A DNA stretch of 64,000 nucleotides, from NCBI RefSeq assembly GCF_028640845.1, contig NC_080543.1, positions 3,453,959 through 3,517,958 on the forward strand. The letters are read 5' to 3'. Both the position numbers and the translations under genes were made by a program. This document shows positions 1 to 9,199 of this stretch, in pieces. The notes below the pieces were generated by a model, which was not told where the DNA came from, ran no database searches, and saw only the letters and a list, made by a program, of their open reading frames with translations. This DNA comes from Ahaetulla prasina (Eukaryota; Chordata; Lepidosauria; Squamata; Colubridae). Within the stretch, counting starts at the first letter, position 1, and each line of letters opens with the position of its first letter.

Positions 1-40
1 AGAAGAAGAAGAGGAGGAGGAGGAGGAGGAGGAGGAAGGA
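1..40. repeat. (GGA)n/(GAA)n simple repeat at window edge
   Basis: A purine-only triplet repeat begins the window and is probably the end of a longer array lying to the left. Confidence 0.9.
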
Positions 41-223
41 ACCCTAGCCATACCCCCCCAGCACCCCATTTTGGACATAGTAGGCCTCCCTGCACTTACC
101 TGGAAGCCAAAACGGGGAGCGTGGGCACTTATGGAAGGGGAGGGGCAGGGAGGGGTGGGGCCAGCCAGCAATTTAACAACCGGTTCGGCTGAAGTGGTGC
201 GAACCGGTTGAATCCCATCACTG
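41..223. mobile_element. Probable hAT-type short element remnant
   Basis: The segment ends in GAATCCCATCACTG. This matches the terminal inverted repeat of the complete 128 bp element at 59864-59991, which ends GAATCCCACCACTG. The left end is not recognisable, so the boundary on that side is a guess. Confidence 0.4.
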
Positions 224-229
224 ATATGA

Positions 230-363
230 ATATAAATCACGTGACCGTGATTTACTGCAACGGTCGTTCGGTGTGAAAAACGGTTCTACGTCTCTGTTTT
301 TTTTCAGTGCTGTTGCAACTTCGGTCGGTCACTAAACGAACAGTTGTCAGTCAAGGACTACCG
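230..363. mobile_element. CAGGTAGTCC inverted-repeat element, one end only
   Basis: The stretch carries the hallmarks of a family seen about fifteen times in the window: CACGTGACC, CAACGGTCG, a 'GTCACTAAACGAAC' segment and a terminal CAAGGACTACC. The other half of the element is missing here. The next 385 bases (364-748) show no repeat or gene that I recognise. Confidence 0.6.
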
Positions 364-748
364 ACCTGTCCAGTTCTTTGTGGAAATAAGCCCATGTTTG
401 TTTGCTTTTGGTGTCAAACTTAGCCGGCAGACTCGCCTGGGGATATCCACAATGGAAAAAAAGCTGGGAGTAAATATATTGTCACAACAAACGTCTACAA
501 AACAGCCTGGAAATCCATAGTCCACTTTCCATAGCAACATCGATAGATTTTAAAGCTCGGATGAGCAAATCTTTCCCGTTCGTTTTGGGGTTTTTTTTCC
601 CCCCCAGGGATGCATTTAATCGGAGCGGAGATGCTGGCTCTCCTGCAAAAGCTTTGAACCCCTGACACGTTTTGCAACAACCTGTTTCCGTTGCCGCCTG
701 AAAGTAGTCATCTCCAACACGTTTGCATCCGGGGTCTTTTATCTAGGG

Positions 749-1938
749 GGCTGCAGGCTAAAAGGTAGGAAGAACGGTTGCAGGAACTGGGCGTGTCTAG
801 TTTAAGGAAAAGAAGGACCAGCGGTGACAAGGTAGCAGACTTCCGATATCTCAGGGGCTGTCCCAAAGATGAGGAGGACAACCTACCAATCTACAACATA
901 TAACCTTACAACCTACAACCCTACAAACGACAAACATTGCAACCTACATCCCTACAACCTACTACCTACAACCCTACAAACTACAACCCTACAAACTACA
1001 ACCCTACAACCTACAACCCTACAACCAAAAACCTACAAACCTATAACCAACAACCCTACAAACTGCAACCCTACAAACTACAACCCTACAAACTACAACC
1101 CTACAACCTACAACCCTACAAACTACAACCCTACAACCTACAACCCTACAACCAAAAACCTACAAACATACAACCCTACAACCTACAACTCTACAAAGTT
1201 ACAACCTACAACCCTACAAACTACAAACATTGCAACCTACACCCCTACAACCTACAACCTACAACCCTACAATCTACAACCCTACAAACTACAACTCTAC
1301 AACCTAAAACCCTACAACCAAAAACCTACAAACCTACAAACCTACAACCAACAACCCTACAAACTGCAACCCTACAACCCTACAAACTACAACCCTACAA
1401 ACTACAACCCTACAACTAAAAACCTACAAACATACAACCCTACAACCCTACAAAGTTACAACCTACAATCCTACAACCTACTACTTACAACCCTATAACC
1501 TACTACCCTATAAACTACAAACCTACAACCAACAACCCTACAACCTACAACCCTACAACCTACAAACATTACAACCTACAAATCTACAGCCCTACAACCT
1601 ACAAACATTACAACAACCTACAACTTACAACCTATAAACTAAAAACCTATAACCTACAACCTACAAATCTACAACCCTACAACCTACAAAGCCAGACAAG
1701 AAACAATGGAATGGAAACTGATCAAGGAAAGATCCAACCTAGAACTAAGGCGAAATTTCCTGACAGTGAGGACAATCAACCAGTGGAACAGCTTGCCACC
1801 AGAAGTTGTGGGTGCTGCTCCAACACTGGAAGCTTTTAAGAAGAGGCTGGACAAACATTTGTCTAAAATGATAGAAATGATTTGTCTGAGCTGGACTAGA
1901 AGACCTCCAAGGTCCCTTCCAACTCTTGTTATTCTGTT
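749..1938 (+). mobile_element. CR1 LINE 3' end, split by an internal minisatellite
   Basis: Two CR1 pieces lie in the same orientation. Bases 749-872 read as the CR1 segment coding for 'RLQELGVSSLRKRRTSGDKVADFRYLRGC'-like sequence (shared with other copies in shorter blocks), ending at CCCAAAGATGAGG. Bases 1684-1938 resume with the '[19 protein letters not shown]' region and the CR1 3' end (GGACTAGAAGACCTCCAAGGTCCC). Between them lies about 810 bp of tandem repeat (separate entry). The copy is 5'-truncated and non-coding. Confidence 0.85.
873..1683. repeat. ACAACCTACAACCCTAC-type minisatellite inside CR1
   Basis: Roughly 810 bp consist of irregular 9-10 bp units of the type CTACAACC / CTACAAACTA. 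Longer blocks recur, for example a segment with ACCAAAAACCTACAAAC and another with CAAACATTGCAACC. The strand is nearly free of G. It produces long open frames on the plus strand (869-1498, 937-1419) rich in T-Y-N-P, but these are repeat translations and not genes. The array begins exactly where intact CR1 copies read GTCAACCTATTCTCC, so that segment may be the seed. Confidence 0.9.
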
Positions 1939-2102
1939 ATCCGCTATTTGCACAACAGATGTAAAGAGGTTAAGATCAAGGGCTGGTACTGTGTAAATAA
2001 ATCAATGGGGTCAGTTGTGGGTCTGCGTAAACAGATCAATTGTCGGGCTGGGTAAACAGATTGGAGGCTCTGACAACTGTGGAGGAAAAAACTGGGTGCA
2101 GA

Positions 2103-2103
<1 letters not shown>
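1939..2103. other. No recognised feature
   Basis: This is short unassigned sequence between the CR1 end and the AT repeat. It contains two loosely similar copies of a segment with GTAAACAGATCAAT / GTAAACAGATTGG. Confidence 0.5.

Positions 2104-2104
<1 letters not shown>

Positions 2105-2193
<89 letters not shown>
2105..2193. repeat. (AT)n microsatellite
   Basis: About 44 uninterrupted AT dinucleotides. They give rise to I-Y repeat open frames on both strands that have no coding meaning. Confidence 0.95.
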
Positions 2194-2195
<2 letters not shown>

Positions 2196-2197
<2 letters not shown>

Positions 2198-2340
2198 CTA
2201 TGATTGTGCAGATGCATGCAATTTTCAATCACACTTTATCAGTCCTCCAGCATTTACATTTAGATATCTATGATTATGCAAATGCATGCAATTTTTAAAC
2301 TCAATCTATCAGCCCTTCAGAGTTTGCACTCAAATATCTA
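2196..2340. repeat. ~70 bp tandem repeat with ATGCAAAT octamers
   Basis: Two full units and the start of a third each begin ATCTATGATT(G/A)TGC and carry a (C/A)ATGCATGCAATTTT core, a (T/C)TATCAG core and an end resembling TTTACACTCAAATA. A related unit recurs at about 2913-2990 on the far side of the pyrimidine array. ATGCAAAT is the classical POU-factor octamer. Whether it is functional here is unknown. Confidence 0.7.
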
Positions 2341-2788
2341 TGATTGTGCCTGCCTGCCTGCCTTCCTTCCTTCCTTCCTTTCTCTCCCTCCCTCCCTCCT
2401 CTCTCTCTCCCTCCCTCCCTCCCACCCTTTCTTCTTCACTTCCTCCTTTCTTCTTTTCCCCCCTCTCTCTTCCTCCCTCCCTCCCTTCCCTTCCTCCTTC
2501 CTTCCTTTCCTCCCTCCCTTCCCTCATTCTCCTCCCTTCCTCACTTCCTCCTTCCTTTCCTCCCTCCCTTCCCTCCCTCTCCTCCCTTCCTTCCTCTCCT
2601 GTCTCCCTCTCTTCCTCCTTCCTTCCTTCCCTCCTCTTTCCCTCCCTCCCTCCCTTTTTCCTTTCTTTCCTCCTCTCCTCCCTTCCTTCCTCTCCTGTCT
2701 CCCTCTCTTCCTCCTTCCTTCCTTCCCTCCTCTTTCCCTCCCTCCCTCCCTTTTTCCTTTCTTTCCTCCTCTCCCTCCCTCCCTCTCA
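2341..2788. repeat. Polypyrimidine (TTCC/CTCC/TCTC)n array
   Basis: About 450 bp of pure or nearly pure pyrimidine on the plus strand. It includes one internal duplication of roughly 100 bp: the segment around 2585-2665 recurs near 2690-2770. Long open frames in all plus frames (L-P-S-F rich) and R-E-G-rich frames on the minus strand are artefacts. Confidence 0.92.
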
Positions 2789-3105
2789 AACGAAAATTGC
2801 TTTGCACTGCGGTAGATGTGACCCAGCCATCTATGCCCAGATTATGTCAGCATGAATCGAATTCTGATTAAAAATGCTCCTTGAGCAGAAGGCAAGAGTT
2901 TTGCACCTGGCAAGTATGCAAATGCATGCAAATCTTAATCGCAATCTATCAGAAACTCCCGAGTTTACACTCAAATAGCTACCATTGTGTCAGCAATCTT
3001 TGCTGTCTTTGGCTGTGATCTCCTGATAGATTCCCTGCTGTTTATGGATTAGGAAGATTTAAACGCTTTATTGGAAAGCTCAGCTGAGAATCCGGGCTGC
3101 TGAGA
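2789..3105 (+). repeat. ~310 bp block also present inverted at 19.1-19.4 kb
   Basis: This block runs from a segment with GCACTGCGGTAGATGTGACC to one with GCTTTATTGGAAAGCTCAGC. It reappears in reverse complement at about 19110-19410 with high apparent identity. Both copies flank a pyrimidine/purine array on the same side. It could be a dispersed repeat or an old duplication. It holds no convincing coding frame. Confidence 0.75.
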
Positions 3106-3582
3106 AGTTACAGATCCTGCACCTGCGAGCGGAAGGTGGCTGTGTAAACATCTTACAAAATGCATTGCGATCGAAGCCTCACTTTTTTGTACGTTGTACA
3201 TGCACACCCTTGCACAGAACCTCTGGAAATATATCCTTAATGTCTGGTTTTACAAGAAGCTAGTTCGGGAGATGAAATGTACCATCTCAAAGTGGCCAAG
3301 TTTGAGAAACTCGGATATAAATGACTTCGTTCTTGTTTTATACCCTCCCAGACCAAAAGGGAGATTCTGGATTGCTTTGCCCAAACCGACTTTCCCACAA
3401 TCCCACATCTTCCTATTCCTAGATCTGAAAGAGAAACACAACAAGTTGCGTCGCACCACATAAAGACTTTTCTCCCCAAAGGCCTTTGCGAGTTCCACGA
3501 ACACGATAACCGAAGAAAACTTCTCTAAACTTCCTGTCCTCAGTATACTTCCCATCCGTGGATTAAAAAAATAAATGAAATT
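3106..3582. other. No recognised feature
   Basis: This is non-repetitive-looking sequence. Open frames of 80-101 codons on both strands (3194-3463 plus, 3250-3555 minus) overlap each other and show no family motif, so I do not call a gene. Confidence 0.5.
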
Positions 3583-3710
3583 CAGGTAGTCCTCGATTTA
3601 CAACTGGCTGCTTAGTGACTGTTCAAAGTTACAACGGATCCCGCACAAGGTACTTACGACTGGATTCTGAAGATACAACGTGTCCAAGATCTCATGATTT
3701 TTTTGCAGAA

Positions 3711-3783
<73 letters not shown>

Positions 3784-3960
3784 AAATAAAATATTCTGTT
3801 TTCTGGCAAAAACTGCCTGTAGTAAACCATGCATTCTCTTAACGACCATGGGGTTCACTTAATGACCACCGCGATGAAAAGGTTATAACATTGGGCTCGA
3901 TCACGTGATGGGTCCCTTTACAACCATCTTAACTTATGATTCTTATCAATAGTTGGTTAG
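3583..3960. mobile_element. CAGGTAGTCC inverted-repeat element with internal (TATC)n
   Basis: The left end reads CAGGTAGTCCTCGATTTAC and the interior has GTGACTGTTCAAAGTTAC, CACTTAATGACC and ATCACGTGATGG. A (TATC)n run of about 17 units fills 3714-3782. The right terminus is eroded. Confidence 0.65.
3714..3782. repeat. (TATC)n microsatellite
   Basis: About 17 perfect TATC units (GATA on the other strand). Confidence 0.95.
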
Positions 3961-4105
3961 AATAGAATTACCGAGTTGGAAGGGACCTTGGAGGTCTTCT
4001 AGTCCAACCCCCTGCACAGGCAGGAAAGGAAAACCTAGACCATTGCAGACAAATGCTTGTCCAATCTCTTCTTAAAAACCTCCAGTGTTTTTAACTGCCA
4101 GGCTT
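3961..4105 (-). mobile_element. CR1 LINE 3' end fragment
   Basis: The reverse complement of the CR1 3' terminus is present: GAGTTGGAAGGGACCTTGG, then TCTAGTCCAACCCCCTGC, then the 'LKKRLDKHLS' coding end (TTCTTAAAAACCTCC). It is truncated at the 5' side. Confidence 0.9.
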
Positions 4106-4515
4106 GATATGGTCATAAGTTGAGGACTACCTTTTTAAAGATTTGGGCTTAGTGGGAGCTAAAGAAATGAAACATCTGGTTAGAATTAACCCTGATTAAG
4201 CTAGTTTATTCGCTGTGGACGTGGCTAGCACAGACATTGGGTTCCTCCCCATATTTCTTTTGTTGGGACCAGCTGTTTAGGGTTTTTTTTCCAGCTTTAA
4301 ACTCCTTCCTATCCTTTTTCTTCATAATAAAACTACGCCAGTCCGACCTTATCTTAGTGGCTGAGGGCATCTGGCCAGTGAAACCAGTTAGGGGAGGCTG
4401 GAAGGAAGCTTGTATAAAGTTCACACTTGTTTTTCATCCCGGCATGGGCAAAACCAGATGTTTCCATGTGTCAGATGCTAAAAAAAATGGGGATGAGGAC
4501 AAAATTAGCCATGTA
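4106..4515. other. Mostly unassigned sequence
   Basis: A short end of the CAGGTAGTCC element lies at about 4108-4132 (GTCATAAGTTGAGGACTACC). The rest is unassigned. Overlapping 72- and 93-codon frames on opposite strands are unsupported. Confidence 0.45.
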
Positions 4516-5330
4516 TAGAATAGAATAACAGAGTTGGAAGGGACCTTGGAGGTCTTCTAGCCCAACCCCCTGCTCAGGCAGGAAACCCTATACTCATTTC
4601 AGACAAATGGCTGTCCAGTCTCTTCTTAAAAACTTCCATTGTTGGAGCATTTACAACTTCTGGAAGCAAGTTGTTCCACCAGTTAATTTTTTTTTTTGTT
4701 TACATTTATATCCCGCCCTTTTCTGAAGACTCAGGGCGGCTTACAGTGTATAATTGTCCTCACTATTAGGAAGTTTCTCCTAAATTCCAGGTTGCTTCTC
4801 TCCTTGATGAGTTTCCACCCATTGCTTCTTGTTCTGCCCTCAGGTGCTTTGGAGAATAGCTGGACTCCCTCTTCTTTGTGGCAGCCCCTGAGATATTGGA
4901 ACACTGCTATCATGTCTCCCCTAGTCCTTCTTTTTATTAAACTAGACATACCCAGTTCCTGCAACCGTTCTTCATATGTTTTAGCCTCTAGTCCCCTAAT
5001 CATCTTTGTTGCTCTTCTCTGCACTCTTTCTAGAGTCTCAACATCTCTTTTACATCGTGGCGACCAAAACTGGATGCAATATTCCAAGTGTGGCCTTACC
5101 AAGGCATTATAAAGTGGTATTAACACTTCACGTGATCTTGATTCTATCCCTCTGTTTATGCAGCCCAGAACTGTGTTGGCTTTTTTAGCAGCTGCTGCAC
5201 ACGGCTGGCTCATATTAAAATGATTGTCCACTTGGGCTCCAAGATCCGTCTCACATGTAAAGCCAAACGTTTGGGTTCTGCCACGAAATGTGCTCAGGCT
5301 GCATTTGAGTCCTCTAACCCAGTCATATAT
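4516..5330 (-). mobile_element. CR1 LINE ORF2 C-terminal part and 3' end
   Basis: About 800 bp of CR1 run antisense. The minus-strand frame at 4731-5345 keeps the CR1 ORF2 tail with recognisable blocks [52 protein letters not shown] and [17 protein letters not shown]. These blocks lie downstream of the reverse-transcriptase catalytic box, which is not included. The copy is 5'-truncated. A 64 bp SINE/LINE tail sits inside it at 4687-4750, so the frame is broken before the natural end. Confidence 0.9.
4687..4750 (-). mobile_element. 5'-truncated SINE/LINE tail nested in CR1
   Basis: A T-run followed by ATTTATATCCCGCCC, GAAGACTCAGGGCGGC and TTACAGTGTA is the 3' tail of the tRNA-type SINE seen complete at 7218-7482. 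It interrupts CR1 between CAGTTAAT and TAATTGTCC, so TAAT is a likely short target duplication. Confidence 0.8.
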
Positions 5331-5425
5331 ACCCAATATTGGCAATTTTAAGACGTGTGGACTTCAACTCGCAGAATTCCCCAGCCAGCCAATAAACCCA
5401 GGTTAGGGCTAAACATGTTAGCACC
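5331..5425. mobile_element. Half of a foldback hAT-type element
   Basis: GGCAATTTTAAGACGTGTG followed by GGACTTCAACTCGCAGAATT is one arm of the foldback family that is complete at 39313-39446. The second arm is absent. Confidence 0.5.
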
Positions 5426-5426
5426 A

Positions 5427-6212
5427 GAGGTGCTATTCAGTAGGTTCTGACCAGTTCTGGAGAACCGGTAGCGGAAATTCTGAGTAGTTGGGAGAACCAG
5501 TAGTAAAAATTCTGATCCCATCTATTCTCTGCCTCCCGAGTCCCAGCTGATTGGGAGGAAATGGGGATTTTGCAGTATCCTTCCTCTGCCACGCCCACCA
5601 AACCACGCCCACCAAGCCACACCCACAGAACTGGTAGTAAAAATTCTGACTGGCCCTGCCCCCATCTATTCTCTGCCTCCCGAGTCCCAGCTGATTGGGG
5701 AGGGAATGGAGATTTTATAGTATCCTTCCCCTGCCATGCCCACCAAGCCATGGCATGCCATGCCACGCCCACCAAGCCATGCCATGCCATGCCATGCCAC
5801 GTCCACCATGCCACGCCCAAGCCATGCCATCCCACGCCCACCAAGCCACACCCACCAAGCCATGGCATGCCATGCCATGCCACGCCCACCAAGCCATGCC
5901 ATGCCACGCCCACCAAGCCATGCCCAACCCATGCCATGCCACGCCCACCAAGCTACACCCACCAAGCCATGCCATGCCACGCCCACCAAGCCATGCCATG
6001 CCACGTCCACCATGCCACGCCCAAGCCATGCCACGCCCACCATGCCACACCCACCATGCCATGCCCACGAAGCCACACCTACGAAGCCATGCCATGCCAC
6101 GCCCAAGCCATGCCATGCCACGCCCATCAAGCCATGCTCACCAAGTCATGCCATGCCACGCCCACCAAGCCACACCCACAGAACCGGTAGTAAAAGATTT
6201 TGAAACCCATGT
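5427..6212. mobile_element. hAT-type element, family with 'GAACCGGTAG' ends, expanded inside
   Basis: It starts at CAGAGGTGCTATTCAG, continues with GGTTCTGACC, GGAGAACCGGTAGCGG and GGGGATTTTGCAGTATCC, and ends near AGAACCGGTAGTAAAA. The same family is bounded by an 8 bp target duplication at 35234-36091. Here the (C)CACGCCCACCAAGCC segment has expanded into a long minisatellite. A second internal copy of TTCTGAC...GGGGA lies at 5640-5720. Confidence 0.65.
5736..6170. repeat. CCACGCCCACCAAGCCATG minisatellite
   Basis: About 430 bp of irregular units are built from CCATGCC, CACGCCCACCAAG and ATGCC. All frames on both strands stay open (C-H-A-M-P or W-H-G-L-V-G-V-A repeats) because stop codons are excluded by composition. 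These are not genes. Confidence 0.9.
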
Positions 6213-6219
6213 CACAAGA

Positions 6220-6915
6220 CAATACAGATAATCCCTGATTTAGGACCACAATTGGCATCAGGATTTCCGTCGCTAAGCAGGGGGGTTGTTCAGTGAGTCG
6301 ATTTTATGACTGATTTTTCCACGGTTGGTAAGTGAGTCACTGCAGCTGTTAAGTGAATTACAGGTAGTCCTCAGTTTACGACCCCAAGGGAGCCCAAAAT
6401 TTCCGTTGCTGAGTGAAATGTTTGTTAAGTGAATTTTGCCCCATTTTATGATCTTTCATGCCACAGTGGTTAAGTGAACCACTGCAGTCATTAAGTTAGT
6501 GACACGGTTGTTAAGTGGATCTGGCTCCTCCATTGATTTTTGCTGGTCAGAAGGTCGCAAAAGGGGATCGCGTAACCCCGGGACGCTGCGACCGTCATAA
6601 ATATGAGTCAGTTGCTAAATGTCTGATTTTAGGCCAAGTGACCATGGAGATGCTACAACGGTCATACGTGTTGAAAAATCCAGCAGGTTCTGACAGGTTC
6701 TGGAGAACCAGAAGCAGAAAGTCTGAGTAGTTCGGAGAACCGGCAAATATCACCTCTGGCTGGTCCCAGAGTGGGGTGGGAATGGGGATTTTGCAATACC
6801 CTTCCCCTGCCACACCCACCAAGCCACGCCCACAGAACCAGTAGTAAAAAAAAACTTGAATTTCACCACCGCTTTGAACCGTCACTAAATGAACCGTTGT
6901 AAGCCAAGGACTACC
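6220..6915. mobile_element. Two abutting CAGGTAGTCC inverted-repeat elements
   Basis: A degraded copy (6220-6358) is followed by a fuller one that begins ACAGGTAGTCCTCAGTTTACG and ends GTAAGCCAAGGACTACC. Interior hallmarks include GTTAAGTGAATTTTGCCCC, GACACGGTTGTTAAG, CGGGACGCTGCGACC and GTCACTAAATGAACCG. The fuller copy is itself interrupted by a short hAT element (about 6668-6881). Confidence 0.75.
6668..6881. mobile_element. Short 'GAACCGGTAG' hAT element nested in the preceding element
   Basis: AATCCAGCAGGTTCTGACAG, GGAGAACC, GGGGATTTTGCAATACC and a right end of GAATTTCACCACCG identify the family seen at 35234-36091. Terminal bases are eroded, so I could not read a duplication with certainty. 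Confidence 0.6.
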
Positions 6916-6917
6916 GG

Positions 6918-7184
6918 AATTCATCGGTTTTGCAAAGTCAGCCTCGAAGCAGAGAAAGTGAGATGGGATAAGATCCCACTGCAATTCGCAGCTGCTTAAA
7001 TCAAAGCAAAAGAATGTTTTGGAACCAAATTCTTGTAGCCAGGGGGATTAAAAGATTTGCTGTTCCCTCCTAAATTCCTTACATCAAGAGCAAAATCCAC
7101 CTCAAGAAAACAGAAAGAAAAAAGAAAGAATGAAAGGAAGCAAACGCAACTCAGATTTAAGACAGGAGCCTCGGTCTAGGGGAC
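6918..7184. other. No recognised feature
   Basis: No gene, tandem repeat or element that I recognise is present. Confidence 0.5.
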
Positions 7185-7217
7185 AGGAGGCTAAAACATA
7201 TAAAGAACGGTTGCTGG

Positions 7218-7482
7218 AATTTTTTGTTTTTTAATTTACATTTATATCCCGCCCTTCTCCGAAGACTCAGGGCGGCTTACAGTGTATAAGGCAATAGTCT
7301 CATTCTATTTGTATATTTACAAAGTCAACTTATTGCCCCCCCAACAATCTGGGTCCTCATTTTACCTACCTTATAAAGGATGGAAGGCTGAGGCAACCTC
7401 GGGCCGGGCTTGAACCTGCAGTAATTGCAGGCTGCTATGTTTTAATAACAGGCTTCTTTACAGCCTGAGCTACCACGGCCCC
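7218..7482 (-). mobile_element. tRNA-derived SINE sharing an L2-like LINE tail
   Basis: Read on the minus strand, it starts GGGCCGTGGTAGCTCAGGC (box-A-like TGGTAGCTCAGG) and continues with GCAGGTTCAAGCCC (box-B-like GGTTCAAGCC). A body with CAGATTGTTGGGGG follows. It ends in a stem-forming tail GCCGCCCTGAGTCTTCGG / AGAAGGGCGGGATATAAAT and a short A-rich end. RNA polymerase III promoter boxes of this type are typical of tRNA SINEs. Confidence 0.82.
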
Positions 7483-7534
7483 TATTGGGTATGTCTTGTT
7501 TAATGAAAAGGAAGACTAGGGGTGACATGATAGC

Positions 7535-8111
7535 TGTTGTGGCCTCTTGGACAGACAGCCAACCCCTCCAGCAGCCAACTCAGAGGAGGAGGAGGAGGAG
7601 GAGGAGGAGGAGGAGGAGGAGGAGGAGGAGGAGGAGGAGGAGGAGGGTTTGTGTGTGTGTGGGAGTCGGGGTCAGCATCAAGGCAACCTGAGAGTCCGAG
7701 GGAAAAGAGGGAATGGATCTGTCAGAGAGAGAGAGACAGAGGCGGAGCCTGGGCTGTCCGTCAGTCCTCAGATGGAGAGTCAACAGCCCCCAGGTCTGGA
7801 GGTGGCTGATGAGGAAGAGGAGGAACAGCTGGGTCCTGTGCCTGAGGCGCAGAAGGCAGAGGAGAGGAGAACAGTGGAAATCTATGAGCCGGTCCTTGGG
7901 ACGGAAGAGCCACCGCTGCTAACGAAGCCCCAGCCTAGCTCTGGGGATAAAAGGCAGGGGGCCGGAGATGAATAGGTGTGGCAGGCTATTATTCATTTTC
8001 CGGCCGGACTTGTTCGCTTCCAAGATAAACTTTTTTACCGGGGCTGCCGGCACTCCCAATAAAAGAATCTTTTGAGAGACTTTGTCGTGTTTGGGGAGCT
8101 GGGTCAGAACA
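7535..8111 (+). mobile_element. Solo LTR of an endogenous retrovirus/LTR retrotransposon
   Basis: This 577 bp unit starts TGTTGTGGCC and ends GTCAGAACA, giving TGTT...AACA ends. It is flanked by a perfect 5 bp duplication ATAGC (7530-7534 and 8112-8116) inside a CR1 copy. A TATA-like GGATAAAAGGC lies near 7945 and a polyadenylation signal AATAAA at 8058-8063, giving a U3-R-U5 order on the plus strand. U3 contains a (GGA)n run and an open frame of 142 codons (7547-7975, E-rich) with no recognised domain. No internal viral genes are present, as expected after LTR-LTR recombination. Confidence 0.88.
7585..7648. repeat. (GGA)n microsatellite within the LTR U3
   Basis: About 21 GGA triplets lie in the 5' part of the solo LTR. 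They encode poly-E, poly-G or poly-R depending on frame. Confidence 0.93.
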
Positions 8112-8440
8112 ATAGCAGTCTTCCAATATTTGAGGGGCTGCCCCAAAGAAGAGGGGGGGTCCACCTATTCTCCAAAGCACCCGAAAGCAGGACAAGAAAC
8201 AACGGATGGAAACTAATCAAGGAGAGAAGCCACCTGGAATTAAAGAGAAACTTCCTAACAGTGAGAACAATTAATCAGCGGAACAGCTTGCCACCAGAAA
8301 TTGCGGGTGCTCCATCGCTGGAGGCTTTTAAGAAGAGATTGGACAGCCATTTGTCTGAAATGGTCGAGGGTCTCCTGCCTGAGCAGCGGGTTAGACTCGG
8401 AGACCTCCAAGGTCCCTCACAGCTCTATTCTGAATTGAAA

Positions 8441-8613
8441 ATTGCTGCCACGTTCCAACTTCCTACCTCTGGGAACACATTTCCCACCCTGTTGTAAAAA
8501 GCGGTGTGCTTTCTCAACGTGGAATCGTGTTGCAAAAAAAAGGAGGAGGGGAAAAAAAACAACAACAAACCAGGGCTTGGCTAAAGGCAGGTTGATGCAT
8601 TTATCATTTCTGT
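8441..8613. other. No recognised feature
   Basis: This is unassigned sequence between the CR1 end and the second LTR-like unit, with a short A-rich stretch near 8535-8570. Confidence 0.5.
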
Positions 8614-8618
8614 CCCAG

Positions 8619-9194
8619 TGTTGTGTCTTGTCCGCTCTCACCGCAGCCGGCGTCTGTTTATCTGCTCCCGAACATGGAGGAATGTATGCCTCCCGGCCCC
8701 AGTCCTGGCTCCATGCCCAGACAAGCTGCAGAGGAGGGGGCACCTCCCGGTCCCAGCCCTGGCTCCATGCCCAAGCAGGCTGCAGAGGAGGGAGCATCCC
8801 CCGGCCCCAGCCCTGGCTCCATGCCCAGGCAAACGGAGCAGCTAGACCCCTCCCCCTCCTCCACAGCATGTGAGCCTGAGGAAAGTTTATTTCCAACAGC
8901 TGCTGATTGGAGTGACCCTCGCATCAGAAGGCTGGATAGGCGGAGGCAACAGAAGGAAGGGAGGGGCAGGCCTGGATAAGTGCTGAGTCATGGAGCCACA
9001 CCCCATGGCCTATATAAAGGATCTGCTTTCTGGCATTCTCTGAGTCAGGCAAAGTCTGAACATATCTTGCTGAAGTCACTTTCTGGTCTCCTGCCTGCTC
9101 TGAGGACTTTGCTAGGACTTTGGGCAGAGCTGCAGAGGCACACCTGATTCGGATTTCCCTGACCCGGCCGTCAGCGGAGGAGTGGGACACGACA
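8619..9194 (+). mobile_element. Second probable solo LTR, different family
   Basis: The ends TGTTGTGTC and GACACGACA are near-perfect inverted repeats (8 of 9). The flanks CCCAG (8614-8618) and CCCGG (9195-9199) differ at one base and would be a 5 bp target duplication. A TATA box TATATAAAG is at 9011-9019; no AATAAA is visible after it. U3 holds 2.7 copies of a 54 bp repeat (separate entry) and a 118-codon frame (8623-8979) with no recognised domain. Length (576 bp) and plan resemble the LTR at 7535, but the sequences differ. Confidence 0.7.
8690..8833 (+). repeat. 54 bp tandem repeat in LTR U3
   Basis: Units at 8690-8743, 8744-8797 and a partial 8798-8833 each contain CCAG(T/C)CCTGGCTCCATGCCC. 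Because 54 is a multiple of three the frame stays open, which gives an 18-residue peptide repeat. Tandem repeats in U3 are often enhancer-like in retroviral LTRs; that role is inferred only. Confidence 0.85.
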
Positions 9195-9199
9195 CCCGG

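Larger units (their letters stand above)
7185..8440 (+). mobile_element. CR1 LINE 3' end holding a SINE and a solo LTR
   Basis: CR1 sense sequence occurs in three pieces: 7185-7217 (GGCTAAAACATATAAAG, ACGGTTGCTGGAA), 7483-7534 (TTAATGAAAAGGAAGACTAG up to GACATGATAGC) and 8112-8440 (ATAGCAGTCTTCCAATATTTG through the CR1 3' end). The pieces join cleanly once the SINE (7218-7482) and the LTR (7535-8111) are set aside. The coding potential is broken. Confidence 0.88.

Noticed and set aside
869..1498. 209-codon T-Y-N-P-rich frame
   Set aside because: Product of the ACAACCTAC minisatellite, which lacks stops; two frames are open at once.
2105..2193. AT repeat as a cruciform-forming regulatory site
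   Set aside because: It could extrude, but nothing around it suggests a function beyond a microsatellite.
5561..6231. Long C-H-A-M-P and W-H-G-L-V-G frames on both strands
   Set aside because: All frames are open because of the CCACGCCCACC minisatellite composition.
7547..7975. E-rich 142-codon frame as a host nuclear protein
   Set aside because: It lies within the U3 of a solo LTR with clear boundaries, and its poly-E run is a GGA microsatellite.
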